NCBI GenBank assembly: GCA_018822435.1
Contig: JAHJKD010000048.1
Span: forward strand, 1 to 34,451
Direction: 5' to 3'
Source of the DNA: Patescibacteria group bacterium
Lineage (GTDB): Bacteria; Patescibacteriota; Patescibacteriia; UBA9570; JAHJKD01
Length of the DNA stretch: 34,451 bases
The translations under genes were made by a program, and so were the position numbers. The notes under the pieces are model-generated. The model saw only the letters and a program-made list of their open reading frames with translations. It was not told the DNA's origin and did not search any database. The first letter of the stretch is position 1; each line of letters opens with the position of its first letter. Shown here piece after piece: positions 14,880 to 21,896 of the stretch.

Positions 14880-15795
14880 CTTGCAGGATTGATATTTCCT
14901 TACCTTCCATGGCCCATTCAATCACAATGGGCTTTTCAAATGCCTGCTCGGCCTTTTCAACTATGGCAATAAGCCGGTTTTGCTGGGCAGATGTTAATTT
15001 TTGAGTAAATTTTTGCTTTAAACGCAGTTCAACATGTTTCATTTTGCCGCCAGACTTTTTTAACATGAATTCCTGCGGGGAAACATTCACATCTATTATT
15101 TTTTTGGTTTTTCTGTCGATAATATATGTGTCAGGATGAATTTGTTCATCAGGATCAGTTTCAGCCAAACCATGAAGGGCTTCTATGGCCATCTGGTTGC
15201 GGTCACAAGTAACCGGGTGGATAGAGAATATTGACCCAGTCAGCTTTGGATTTATCATTTCTTGTATTAAAACGGCATTAACAATATCACAATCCTTTAA
15301 AATGCGATTACAACGAAAAGAAAGGCATTGCGGGTGATAGATCGCGGCCCAGCACTTTTTAATATATTCAATCAGATCATTGTGGTGCACAAGCAGGTAG
15401 GAGGGCAGTTCCCTCGCCCAGGAAGCGACGTTTTCATACTCATCGGTCGCAGAAGAGCGCACGGCTAAATATTTTTCTTCGAGATCATTGTAATGCTTTT
15501 TAATATTTTTTTCCAGGGTCGGGGGGATGTCGGTACGTTGAATCAAATCGTAAATAACTTCTGATGTTTTGCGAAGAGAATTCAGATCAGCAAAATTAAT
15601 TTTATCGATCTGGGCATTAATTTGGACATCAAGGTCTGTTTGTTTCAGATATTCATTAAAAAAATCTCTAGTAATAACAAATCCTTTAGGAACATTGTAT
15701 CCCATTTTAACGAGCTCACCTAAATAAGCGGCTTTATAGCCAGCTTCTTTTAAATCTTCTTTTTTAAGATTTTTTAAATCAATTATTTTTTCCAT
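14842..15795 (-). CDS. Stand-alone PEP synthase/PPDK-type ATP-binding domain protein
   Basis: 317 residues. It matches only the N-terminal nucleotide-binding domain of PEP synthase/pyruvate phosphate dikinase: KAAYLGELVKMGYNVPKGFV (21-40), AVRSSATDE (111-119), VLIQEMINPKLTGSIFSIHP (175-194) and IEWAMEGKEISILQVNP (292-308). The phosphohistidine domain and the PEP/pyruvate TIM barrel, over half of a full enzyme, are missing. The FAGQ loop is replaced (ASWARELPSYLLV) and the usual QxRP ending reads QVNP. It may phosphorylate something else or act with separately encoded domains. Its ATG overlaps ribH by 17 nt. Confidence 0.8.
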   Translation of the reverse strand: MEKIIDLKNLKKEDLKEAGYKAAYLGELVKMGYNVPKGFVITRDFFNEYLKQTDLDVQINAQIDKINFADLNSLRKTSEVIYDLIQRTDIPPTLEKNIKKHYNDLEEKYLAVRSSATDEYENVASWARELPSYLLVHHNDLIEYIKKCWAAIYHPQCLSFRCNRILKDCDIVNAVLIQEMINPKLTGSIFSIHPVTCDRNQMAIEALHGLAETDPDEQIHPDTYIIDRKTKKIIDVNVSPQEFMLKKSGGKMKHVELRLKQKFTQKLTSAQQNRLIAIVEKAEQAFEKPIVIEWAMEGKEISILQVNPFSFCEHKVK

Positions 15796-16171
15796 ATAAT
15801 TCTTCCCATGTTAACTTGGCTGCTAAAATAGCTTGCTTGCCTAAGTGGGTTCTTTTTTCTGCTTGGGCCCGATTCAGTGCGGTAATTACTCCGAATCCAA
15901 TCGGAGTCTTTTTATCTATGCTTATTTCTAGGATCTGCTTAGCAATAGAATCGGCTATAACATCAAAATGCTTGGTCTCCCCCTTAATTAAACAGCCGAC
16001 ACAGGCCATGTAATCATAGGAATCGGCTTTTTCTGCCAGAGCGATAGGTATTTCGTATGCGCCCGGAACTATTATTATATCAAATTCAAAGCCGAGCTTT
16101 TCAATTTCAACTATCATTTTATCCACGATTTCTTCGTTGAAAGTGCTTTTTATTATTGCAATTTTAGCCAT
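15779..16171 (-). CDS. ribH: 6,7-dimethyl-8-ribityllumazine synthase
   Basis: 130 residues starting at ATG 16169-16171 (MAKIAIIKSTFN), which overlaps the ribE stop by 8 nt. An upstream in-frame ATG at 16195 would add eight residues encoded inside ribE and is less likely. RibH condenses the ribityl-diamino-uracil with dihydroxybutanone phosphate. Visible: STFN near the start (SRFN in most), VPGAYEIP (35-42), GETKHFDVI with the catalytic His 68, and NRAQAEKRT with the phosphate-binding Arg. It is short but complete for the 60-subunit or pentameric fold. Confidence 0.93.
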   Translation of the reverse strand: MAKIAIIKSTFNEEIVDKMIVEIEKLGFEFDIIIVPGAYEIPIALAEKADSYDYMACVGCLIKGETKHFDVIADSIAKQILEISIDKKTPIGFGVITALNRAQAEKRTHLGKQAILAAKLTWEELYGKNN

Positions 16172-16742
16172 ATATTTTTTCCAGGTATTTAGCAATTAAG
16201 TCAAATTCAAGATTTACCTTATCATGTTTTTTCAATTTGCCTAGGTTTGTTGTTTTAATGGTATGGTCAACCAAAGAAACGCTCAATTTACCTTTTTTAT
16301 CTTCTATTACTGTCAGGCTGACGCCATTAATAGATACTGATCCTTTTGTTACAATATATTTATAATATTTTTTCGGATATTCAATATGCAAAATTCTGGA
16401 CTTAGCCTTTTTTTCCATTTTTTTAACTTCCCCCAAACATTCAATATGGCCTCCGATAAGATGTCCGCCCAAAAGGTCCTGCATGCCTAAGCTGTGTTCA
16501 ATATTAACAATATCCCCCTTTTTCCAATCACCGGCATTGGTTTTTTTAAGGGTCTCTTCCATGTATTCAAAGCATATCTTGCCATGAGTTTCTTTAATAA
16601 CAGTGGAACATACTCCATTTATGTTAACACTGTCCCCTACTTTAGTTTTAAATTTTGATGGTCTTTTAACACAAATTAAAAATTTCGACCCTGATTTTTT
16701 GATCTTTTCAATCTTGCTTGGTTGGGTTATGCCTGTGAACAA
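16164..16742 (-). CDS. ribE: Riboflavin synthase alpha chain
   Basis: 192 residues with the duplicated lumazine-binding barrel: N-terminal repeat MFTGI, VNINGVCSTV (39-48); C-terminal repeat LLGGHLIGGHIECLGEV (90-106), VSINGVSLTV (136-145). The enzyme dismutates two lumazine molecules to riboflavin. NGVCSTV replaces the common NGVCLTV. It starts 3 nt after a YtxH-like gene and overlaps ribH. No ribA, ribB or ribD gene is seen in this window, so the early steps must be encoded elsewhere or the pathway fed from outside. No FMN riboswitch is apparent upstream. Confidence 0.94.
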   Translation of the reverse strand: MFTGITQPSKIEKIKKSGSKFLICVKRPSKFKTKVGDSVNINGVCSTVIKETHGKICFEYMEETLKKTNAGDWKKGDIVNIEHSLGMQDLLGGHLIGGHIECLGEVKKMEKKAKSRILHIEYPKKYYKYIVTKGSVSINGVSLTVIEDKKGKLSVSLVDHTIKTTNLGKLKKHDKVNLEFDLIAKYLEKIYG

Positions 16743-16745
16743 AGC

Positions 16746-17105
16746 TTATTTCTTTTTAGTAGTTGTCTTCTTTTGTGGAGCAGGTTTTTTTGTACTGGCT
16801 TTTTCTACGTCGGTCCAGCGCTTTTTTAGATCAGTTTTGACCAGATCAGATACTTTAGCGGCTAATTTTTTATCAGCGGCATATTCATCGACAGCCTTAT
16901 CAACGATCTCGTCATACTTCTTCTTGTTTAATTCTTTTTGCTGTTCGCATTTTTCTGAAATTTTCTGGCCTAATTCAGTCGCGTATTTTTTAATTTTAGC
17001 ACTAGTTTCCTGCCCTTTTTTTGTACTGGTAAAAAAGATCGTTACAGCGGCCGCGACGGCCGCGGCGACGGCCGCACCGGCCACCACGTTTTTTGCTTTT
17101 CCCAT
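16746..17105 (-). CDS. YtxH-like single-pass membrane protein A
   Basis: 119 residues. An Ala-rich helix at about 7-26 (VVAGAAVAAAVAAAVTIFF), then TSTKKGQETSAKIKKYATEL, typical of the YtxH family, followed by a long amphipathic lysine-rich helix and a basic tail KKTTTKKK. It is clearly paralogous to the gene just upstream (17117-17449): both share KKKYDEIVD and VDEYxxDK. The family is linked to the envelope and stress response in Firmicutes, with no molecular role known. It starts 11 nt after the paralog and ends 3 nt before ribE. Confidence 0.75.
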   Translation of the reverse strand: MGKAKNVVAGAAVAAAVAAAVTIFFTSTKKGQETSAKIKKYATELGQKISEKCEQQKELNKKKYDEIVDKAVDEYAADKKLAAKVSDLVKTDLKKRWTDVEKASTKKPAPQKKTTTKKK

Positions 17106-17116
17106 AATTTTATATT

Positions 17117-17449
17117 TTATTTTTTAACTTCGGTCTTGATATATTTCCACTGGTTCTTAAGCTCTTTTTTCAGGCCGGTCTTAACATTTTTCGCGATATT
17201 TTTATTATCGCTATATTCATCCACAATATTATCCACGATTTCATCGTATTTTTTTTTGGAAAGGCTTTTTTTCTTTTCAATCTCATTGGCAATTTTTGCA
17301 CCAATATCTTTAGCTGTGTCAGACATTTTTTTGCTGACTTCTTTGCCTTTTTCTGTTTTTGTGAAGAAAAAAATAACAGCGGCCACTAGTACGACAAATA
17401 TTACTATGCCCACTATTGTTCCGCTGCACTTAGCATCACATTTTTTCAT
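17117..17449 (-). CDS. YtxH-like single-pass membrane protein B
   Basis: 110 residues. Helix at about 10-29 (GTIVGIVIFVVLVAAVIFFF), then KTEKGKEVSKKMSDTAKDIG, an amphipathic helix with SKKKYDEIVDNIVDEYSDNK, and a basic end. Its helix is ordinary rather than Ala-rich, and two cysteines (C4, C8) precede it, unlike its paralog A. It starts 29 nt after the nuclease gene stop. A TATAAT overlaps that stop codon and may drive the pair and ribEH. Confidence 0.75.
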   Translation of the reverse strand: MKKCDAKCSGTIVGIVIFVVLVAAVIFFFTKTEKGKEVSKKMSDTAKDIGAKIANEIEKKKSLSKKKYDEIVDNIVDEYSDNKNIAKNVKTGLKKELKNQWKYIKTEVKK

Positions 17450-17477
17450 ATTTTTATTTTAATTTTAATGCTTATAT

Positions 17478-17483
17478 ATTATA
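17478..17483 (-). promoter_or_regulatory. Candidate -10 for the ytxH-ribEH operon
   Basis: Consensus TATAAT on the minus strand at 17478-17483, 28 nt before the ATG at 17449 and overlapping the stop codon of the upstream nuclease gene. No convincing -35 is seen at 17 bp. Confidence 0.35.
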
Positions 17484-18828
17484 GATCAACTGACTCAAAT
17501 TGTGAAGGCACGGCCGCCTGGATGTCAAATTGGGTCTTAATAGCGTCGGCCAGGGCATATGATTGGTCTGGTTCGCCATGAACTATGAACATGCCTTTTG
17601 GTTTTTTCTTGTATTTTTCTACCCATTCTAATAGCTTAGGCTGATCGCCATGCGCGGAATAACCGCCAATGGCGCGAGTCTTGGCTTCTACCTTGATTTC
17701 CTGGCCATAAATTCTTACCACTTTTTCATTTTCAACCAGGCGGCGGCCTAAAGTCCCTTTTACCTGATAACCGACAATTAAAACCTGGTTCTTATAATTT
17801 CCGAGATGGTCCTTAAGATGATGCATGATGCGGCCGCCATGGCACATGCCAGATCCGGCAATGATCATTTTTGGATTAGGTTTTGTTTTAATGGCTTTGG
17901 AAGCTTCAGTGCTTTCGGTCATTGTTAAGCCGGAAAAATCAAAGATGTCATCCCCGGAATCAATTAGTGAATGGGCTTCAACATTAAATAATGCCTCGTG
18001 CTTCCGAAAGACGGACATAGCTTTAATGGCGAGCGGACTATCAAGATATATATCAATCGGCGGGATGTCATTATTTTCTTCCAAGGCATTTAATTCAAAT
18101 AGGACTTCCTGGGTCCTTTCCATAGCAAAAGCCGGAATCATAAGGATGCCTTTCATAGTGGCAACTTCATAAATTGCAGACGACAACATCAGCCTTCTTG
18201 TCCGGGAATCTTCATGCACGCGGCCGCCGTATGTTGATTCTAATAAAACATAGTCTGCCTCATCAATAAATTCCGGCGGGTTAACAATCGGAACAGGCGG
18301 GTTGCCCAGATCTCCTGAAAAAACTATTTTTTTGTCTTCGATCCATAATTCAATAATGGCTGACCCTAAAATATGGCCGGCGTCTCTTAACCGGAATTCA
18401 ATCCCCTCTTTTGGTTGGATTTTTTCATTATAATTTTCACCTACAAGAAGCTTGCTCATGGCTTTCACATCGTTTTCTTCATATAAGGCAGGTTTTTTTC
18501 GGCGCCTTGCTTCCATGCGAATAACATGGGCACTATCAGCTAAAAATATTTCCATAAAATCAGATGTAGCATGGGTTGAGTATATTTTTCCTTTAAAGCC
18601 ATTTTTAACTAGTTTAGGCAGACGCCCGCAATGATCCAGGTGAGAATGCGTTATAATAATAAAATCAAGCTCGGCTGGCTCAAATTTCCATTTTTCCAGG
18701 TTCTTATCTTCAGAAAAGTGGCCTCCCTGAAACATGCCGCAATCAACTAAAAATTTGGCAGATTCTGTCTCTACCAGGTAGGATGATCCGGTTACTTCTC
18801 CAGCTGCGCCTAAAAAGGTTAATTTCAT
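17479..18828 (-). CDS. Metallo-beta-lactamase/beta-CASP ribonuclease (CPSF-like)
   Basis: 449 residues from ATG 18826-18828 (MKLTFLGAAGEVTGSSYLV). The 40 residues upstream in frame are not conserved-looking and lie across the promoter. Metal ligands: HSHLDH (61-66), H152 in GHILGS, D173 in SGDLG, H393 in YSAHGD and H417 in VHGEP. The beta-CASP part spans about 195-370 (ESTYGGRVHE, PAFAMERTQE, GSGMCHGGR). Proteins of this group are RNA endo- or exonucleases. A TATAAT 6 nt before the ATG implies a leaderless transcript. It is divergent from cassette 3 with overlapping control DNA. Confidence 0.92.
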   Translation of the reverse strand: MKLTFLGAAGEVTGSSYLVETESAKFLVDCGMFQGGHFSEDKNLEKWKFEPAELDFIIITHSHLDHCGRLPKLVKNGFKGKIYSTHATSDFMEIFLADSAHVIRMEARRRKKPALYEENDVKAMSKLLVGENYNEKIQPKEGIEFRLRDAGHILGSAIIELWIEDKKIVFSGDLGNPPVPIVNPPEFIDEADYVLLESTYGGRVHEDSRTRRLMLSSAIYEVATMKGILMIPAFAMERTQEVLFELNALEENNDIPPIDIYLDSPLAIKAMSVFRKHEALFNVEAHSLIDSGDDIFDFSGLTMTESTEASKAIKTKPNPKMIIAGSGMCHGGRIMHHLKDHLGNYKNQVLIVGYQVKGTLGRRLVENEKVVRIYGQEIKVEAKTRAIGGYSAHGDQPKLLEWVEKYKKKPKGMFIVHGEPDQSYALADAIKTQFDIQAAVPSQFESVDL

Positions 18829-18834
18829 ATATTT

Positions 18835-18840
18835 ATTATA
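18835..18840 (-). promoter_or_regulatory. Leaderless -10 of the beta-CASP nuclease gene
   Basis: Perfect TATAAT on the minus strand, 6 nt before the ATG. The -35 position (TTTATG at 17 bp) is weak and falls inside the spacer of the divergent cassette-3 promoter. Confidence 0.55.
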
Positions 18841-18848
18841 GCAAAAAA

Positions 18849-18877
18849 TTGACTTATCATAAAGGAATTGGTAATTT
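18849..18877 (+). promoter_or_regulatory. Promoter of cassette 3
   Basis: TTGACT (18849-18854), 17-bp spacer, TAATTT (18872-18877). The predicted start near 18884 leaves a short leader with AGGAGAG 9 nt before ATG 18906, an unusually good ribosome-binding site for this genome. Confidence 0.6.
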
Positions 18878-18905
18878 GGGATAAACCTTAGGAGAGAGAA
18901 GGACC

Positions 18906-19157
18906 ATGGAAAGAGCTTATTTGTTGATCGGCTTGTTGGATGGCCCAAAGACGCCGGCTGGGATGTGGAATTTTATCCGCCAGCACTTCGGCGGCAAGTT
19001 CCTGGATAGCCGGGAAAAGTTCCTTAGGGAAGTTGCCTACCTGGAGAAGTGCGGACGGATAATCTTGATTGGTAATGAATATGAGCTCACGCCGGCTGGA
19101 ATGGCATACATCCAAAAGAAGTTATTGGAGCAATTGGCAGAGAGAAAGGAGGGCTAA
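18906..19157 (+). CDS. Orphan 83-residue protein of cassette 3, winged-helix-like
   Basis: No named family. The pattern AYLLIGLLDG-P-TPAGMWNFI, then FLREVAYLEKCGRIILIGNEY (cut here at the turn), then ELTPAGMAYIQKKLLEQL resembles a winged helix: a helix with Leu-x-x-Leu, G-R-I strand, wing, then LTPxG. It may therefore bind DNA. It has its own TTGACT promoter, a good Shine-Dalgarno and a hairpin after the stop. GC is about 53% in 18961-19020, above its neighbours though less extreme than cassettes 1 and 2. It stands alone between genes on the opposite strand. Confidence 0.68.
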   Translation: MERAYLLIGLLDGPKTPAGMWNFIRQHFGGKFLDSREKFLREVAYLEKCGRIILIGNEYELTPAGMAYIQKKLLEQLAERKEG

Positions 19158-19189
19158 TGCGAGGAGGAATTCAAGATTCCCCATGGTAA

Positions 19190-19220
19190 CGACCTACTTA
19201 GCAAATTGCTTGGTAGGTCG
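19190..19220 (+). terminator. Terminator hairpin of cassette 3
   Basis: CGACCTAC (19190-19197) pairs with GTAGGTCG (19213-19220), with an inner AGCA/TGCT extension. T19198-G212 type pairing (19198 with 19212) is a wobble only in plus-strand RNA, supporting that direction. The tail CTTACGTATTATTTT is moderately U-rich. It may also stop the convergent 19234 gene. Confidence 0.65.
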
Positions 19221-19233
19221 CTTACGTATTATT

Positions 19234-19830
19234 TTAAATTCCTTCGTTTGCAATTTCATACTGCTTTTTATAAGCGCTTACAACTTCTGGATAAGTTTCG
19301 GAAAATTCTTCTGTAAATTCACATTCATCCATGCATTCCGGATACCACCAAAGAGAATCATCTAATACATTACCCCATAAAAAACCGTTGTGTGTTTCAT
19401 CAGCAAAATAAGCATCCATAACATATAAATAATCACCGTCTTCATCATAAGTCTGAATATCCATGGTTACTACATCCTGGCCTTCATCAGCATGATAAGC
19501 TACATAGGGATCGAATACTTTTTTCTTTAACTCTTTTTTTTCTGATTCTTCAAAGCTTCCGCCCGGGGTAAAAAATAGAAGGGGCAGAGTTTTCAAGATA
19601 GTTTCCTGCTCTTCTAGCTGGGATTGTGAAGTAGCTACTTGAGTAGACAGATTCGATAGTTCGGTATCCTGCTTTTCAAATTTTGCGTTCAAAGTGGCTT
19701 CTTTTTGGATGTATTCACTTTCCATCTCTTCGAAAATATCATTTTGCCAATACCAAACACCGGCACCGGCTAAACCCATGCCAATTATGAGAGTTAAAAA
19801 CATTAATAAAATTGCAATCCATGCCTTCAT
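19234..19830 (-). CDS. Membrane-anchored coiled-coil protein, function unknown
   Basis: 198 residues. One helix (4-27, AILLMFLTLIIGMGLAGAGVW), then a heptad-like coiled coil at about 32-82 (YIQKEATLNAKFEKQDTELS, then TQVATSQSQLEEQE), then an acidic outer domain with aromatic patches (DYLYVMDAYFADETHNGFLW, LWWYPECMDECEF). The N-in orientation is likely, with the bulk outside. No family is recognised. It forms a monocistronic unit between cassette 3 and a divergent gene. Confidence 0.65.
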   Translation of the reverse strand: MKAWIAILLMFLTLIIGMGLAGAGVWYWQNDIFEEMESEYIQKEATLNAKFEKQDTELSNLSTQVATSQSQLEEQETILKTLPLLFFTPGGSFEESEKKELKKKVFDPYVAYHADEGQDVVTMDIQTYDEDGDYLYVMDAYFADETHNGFLWGNVLDDSLWWYPECMDECEFTEEFSETYPEVVSAYKKQYEIANEGI

Positions 19831-19845
19831 AAGTTTTTGTTTTAG

Positions 19846-19873
19846 TTGATTTATGTGTTAAAACTAATATAAT
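19846..19873 (+). promoter_or_regulatory. Promoter of the pyruvyl-transferase-like gene
   Basis: TTGATT (19846-19851), 16-bp spacer, TATAAT (19868-19873). The predicted start near 19880 leaves a 25-nt leader before ATG 19905. Confidence 0.5.
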
Positions 19874-19904
19874 ATGATTTTAGCAATGTTTCGATAAAAA
19901 CTCA

Positions 19905-20765
19905 ATGAAAACAGAAGAACTTTTTCGACAAAAGGCGCAAAATAATGAAGAAGTTTTTTTGTTGAAAACAATTGGGAATAAAGGCGATGGCCTGATTCTA
20001 GAAGGGACTGAAACACTACTTAGAAAACAAGGTATTAAAGTCCAAAAAATTAATCAGAATAGCAATTTTATTAGAAGATATTTGACTCCATTTAAATTTG
20101 GAGAGCCAAAAGAAGCGTGGAAAAACTATAAATTAAATGCTTCTCTTAAAAAAAATTATCCTGATGGAATCAGAGGCAAAACCTTGTTTATTAACGGCTG
20201 TGGTGGTTATGGACCCATCTTTGACGGTATTATAGATGAAATTGAGCCTTTTTTTAATGTTTTTGAAGATGTTTATATTCTTCCATCAAGCTTTGATTTA
20301 TGTAATGAGAAAGTTAAAAAATTTATCACTACTTTACCCATAAATGTAAAAATATTTGCCCGGGAAAGATACAGCCATAATTCTCTGGAACAAAATATGA
20401 AATTTAGAGAAAATCTTTTTATGGATGATGATATGGCTTTTAATATGGATTTCGGAAAATGGAAAAAACCGGGGCAAGGAGTTCTCTATTCAATGCGCAC
20501 AGATGAAGAAAAAAATGATTCAAGTATCATTCCTAAAGACGTGGAAAATAATGATGTGTCAGTGGGAATAGAATTTCAGTGGGTCAGTTTTTTAGAGGAG
20601 ATTTCTAAATATGAAGAAGTGCACACGAATCGCGCTCATGTGGCGATTGCCGCTTCAATGCTGGATAAAAAAACTTTTGTATATCCAAACGCCTACCACA
20701 AACTAAAAGGCATTTATGAGTATTCGCTCAAAGACAGGCCGAACGTAACTTGGAAAGGAGAATAA
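19905..20765 (+). CDS. Polysaccharide pyruvyl transferase-like protein
   Basis: 286 residues. The layout matches the PS_pyruv_trans family: TIGNKGDGLILEGTETLLRK (22-41, usual GNxGD start), FINGCGGYGP (95-104), YILPSSFD (124-131), IFARERYSH (150-158, the R-E-x-x-S element), DDDMAFNM (174-181), LYSMRTDEEK (194-203), and VHTNRAHVAIAASML (239-253), where the family has a T-D-R-x-H substrate site. Such enzymes add pyruvate ketals to surface glycans. It is shorter than many members (about 350) and stands alone, with no glycosyltransferases nearby, so the acceptor is unknown. Its stop codon directly abuts the stop of the convergent cfa gene. Confidence 0.75.
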   Translation: MKTEELFRQKAQNNEEVFLLKTIGNKGDGLILEGTETLLRKQGIKVQKINQNSNFIRRYLTPFKFGEPKEAWKNYKLNASLKKNYPDGIRGKTLFINGCGGYGPIFDGIIDEIEPFFNVFEDVYILPSSFDLCNEKVKKFITTLPINVKIFARERYSHNSLEQNMKFRENLFMDDDMAFNMDFGKWKKPGQGVLYSMRTDEEKNDSSIIPKDVENNDVSVGIEFQWVSFLEEISKYEEVHTNRAHVAIAASMLDKKTFVYPNAYHKLKGIYEYSLKDRPNVTWKGE

Positions 20766-21896
20766 TTAACGACAACTTTCATAAGTGCGTTGCGAACTAG
20801 TTTTAGAAAATACGATTTGCCAAAGTTGATTGCGATGAGATCTGAAAGTCCCGGCGCAGGTCAATAGATAGTAATTCCACATGCGGAAGAATCTTTCATC
20901 GTAATTATCTTTTATTTTATCCCAATTGTCATTAAAATTTTTATGCCAGGCCATTAATGTATTGTCATAATAAGTACCGAAATTATGCCAGTCTTCCAAA
21001 CGGAAAAGACCTTCATAAGCGGTCGTGATTTGCTTGGCTGAAGGCAGGACAGCATTAGGAAAAATATATTTATCCAACCAGGCATTAGTATTTTTTACTG
21101 AAGTATTGCCGGCAATAGTGTGTAAAAGCATGAGACCGTTGTCTTTTAGGCTTTTACAGGTAGAATTAAAATATTCATAATGGTTTTTATAGCCCACATG
21201 TTCAAACATGCCGACAGAAACAATGCGATCGAATTTTTCTTTTAAAGCCCGGTAATCCATTATCTTTATTTCAACATTCAGACCTTGGCATAATTTTTTT
21301 GCCAGCCTGGCCTGCTCTTTTGAGAGAGTAATGCCAATGGCTTTGGCCTTGTATTTTTCCGCCGCGTATTTAATCAAACTTCCCCAGCCGCATCCGATAT
21401 CAAGTAAAGTCATGCCTGGCTCAATTTTTAATTTTCGGCAAATCAAATCGTGCTTGGCTGCCTGGGCATCTTCTAAATTGTCAGCGTTTTTCCAATATCC
21501 GCATGTATAAGCCATGCTTTTGTCAAGCATCTTCTGATAAAGGTCATTACCGATGTCATAATGTTTTTTAATGACTTCATGGGCTTTGATCTTATTTTGC
21601 TGATTTAATATTTTTGCTTTCAGAATAAGCCAGGCAATTTTTGGAGATATATTGAGTTTTTTATCAGCGTCTGATTTAAGAAAACGGTTTATTAATTCAT
21701 CAACTGCTTCCGAGTCCCACCATTCATCCATATAAGCTTCGCCCAGGCCCAAAGATCCTTCGGCGAGAATTCTTTGAAAAAGCTTGGGGTTATGAACTTG
21801 CATATCCCAGGGTCGATTGCCATTAATTTTTACATCAGCTAAATCAAGTAATTTTTGCAGGCTAGGATCGATGTTTTTTTCTGACATAGTGAACAA
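20766..21896 (-). CDS. cfa: Cyclopropane-fatty-acyl-phospholipid synthase
   Basis: 376 residues, full length. It adds a methylene from S-adenosylmethionine across the double bond of unsaturated acyl chains in membrane phospholipids. SAM motif LDIGCGWGS (165-173), the family string AHYD-like KKHYDIGNDLYQKMLDKSM (110-128), YTCGYW (130-135), MFEHVGYKN (230-238) and the C-terminal NYYLLTCAGTFRSHRNQLWQ with C347 (equivalent of E. coli C354) are present. ATG 21896 overlaps the AttH-like gene by 35 nt; ATG 21887 (M4) is an alternative. Patescibacteria usually lack fatty-acid synthesis, so the substrate is probably host-derived lipid. Confidence 0.94.
   Translation of the reverse strand: MFTMSEKNIDPSLQKLLDLADVKINGNRPWDMQVHNPKLFQRILAEGSLGLGEAYMDEWWDSEAVDELINRFLKSDADKKLNISPKIAWLILKAKILNQQNKIKAHEVIKKHYDIGNDLYQKMLDKSMAYTCGYWKNADNLEDAQAAKHDLICRKLKIEPGMTLLDIGCGWGSLIKYAAEKYKAKAIGITLSKEQARLAKKLCQGLNVEIKIMDYRALKEKFDRIVSVGMFEHVGYKNHYEYFNSTCKSLKDNGLMLLHTIAGNTSVKNTNAWLDKYIFPNAVLPSAKQITTAYEGLFRLEDWHNFGTYYDNTLMAWHKNFNDNWDKIKDNYDERFFRMWNYYLLTCAGTFRSHRNQLWQIVFSKTSSQRTYESCR

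Noticed and set aside
16743-17478. FMN riboswitch upstream of ribE
   Set aside because: ribE starts 3 nt after an upstream gene and the short leader before the ytxH pair has no room for the conserved FMN aptamer.
17479-18948. 489-residue version of the beta-CASP nuclease
   Set aside because: The extra 40 residues cover the promoter DNA and are unlike the family; MKLTFLGAAGEVTG at 18828 is the typical start.
18888-19115. 75-codon minus-strand ORF opposite cassette 3
   Set aside because: No promoter or ribosome-binding site; the plus frame has both plus a terminator.
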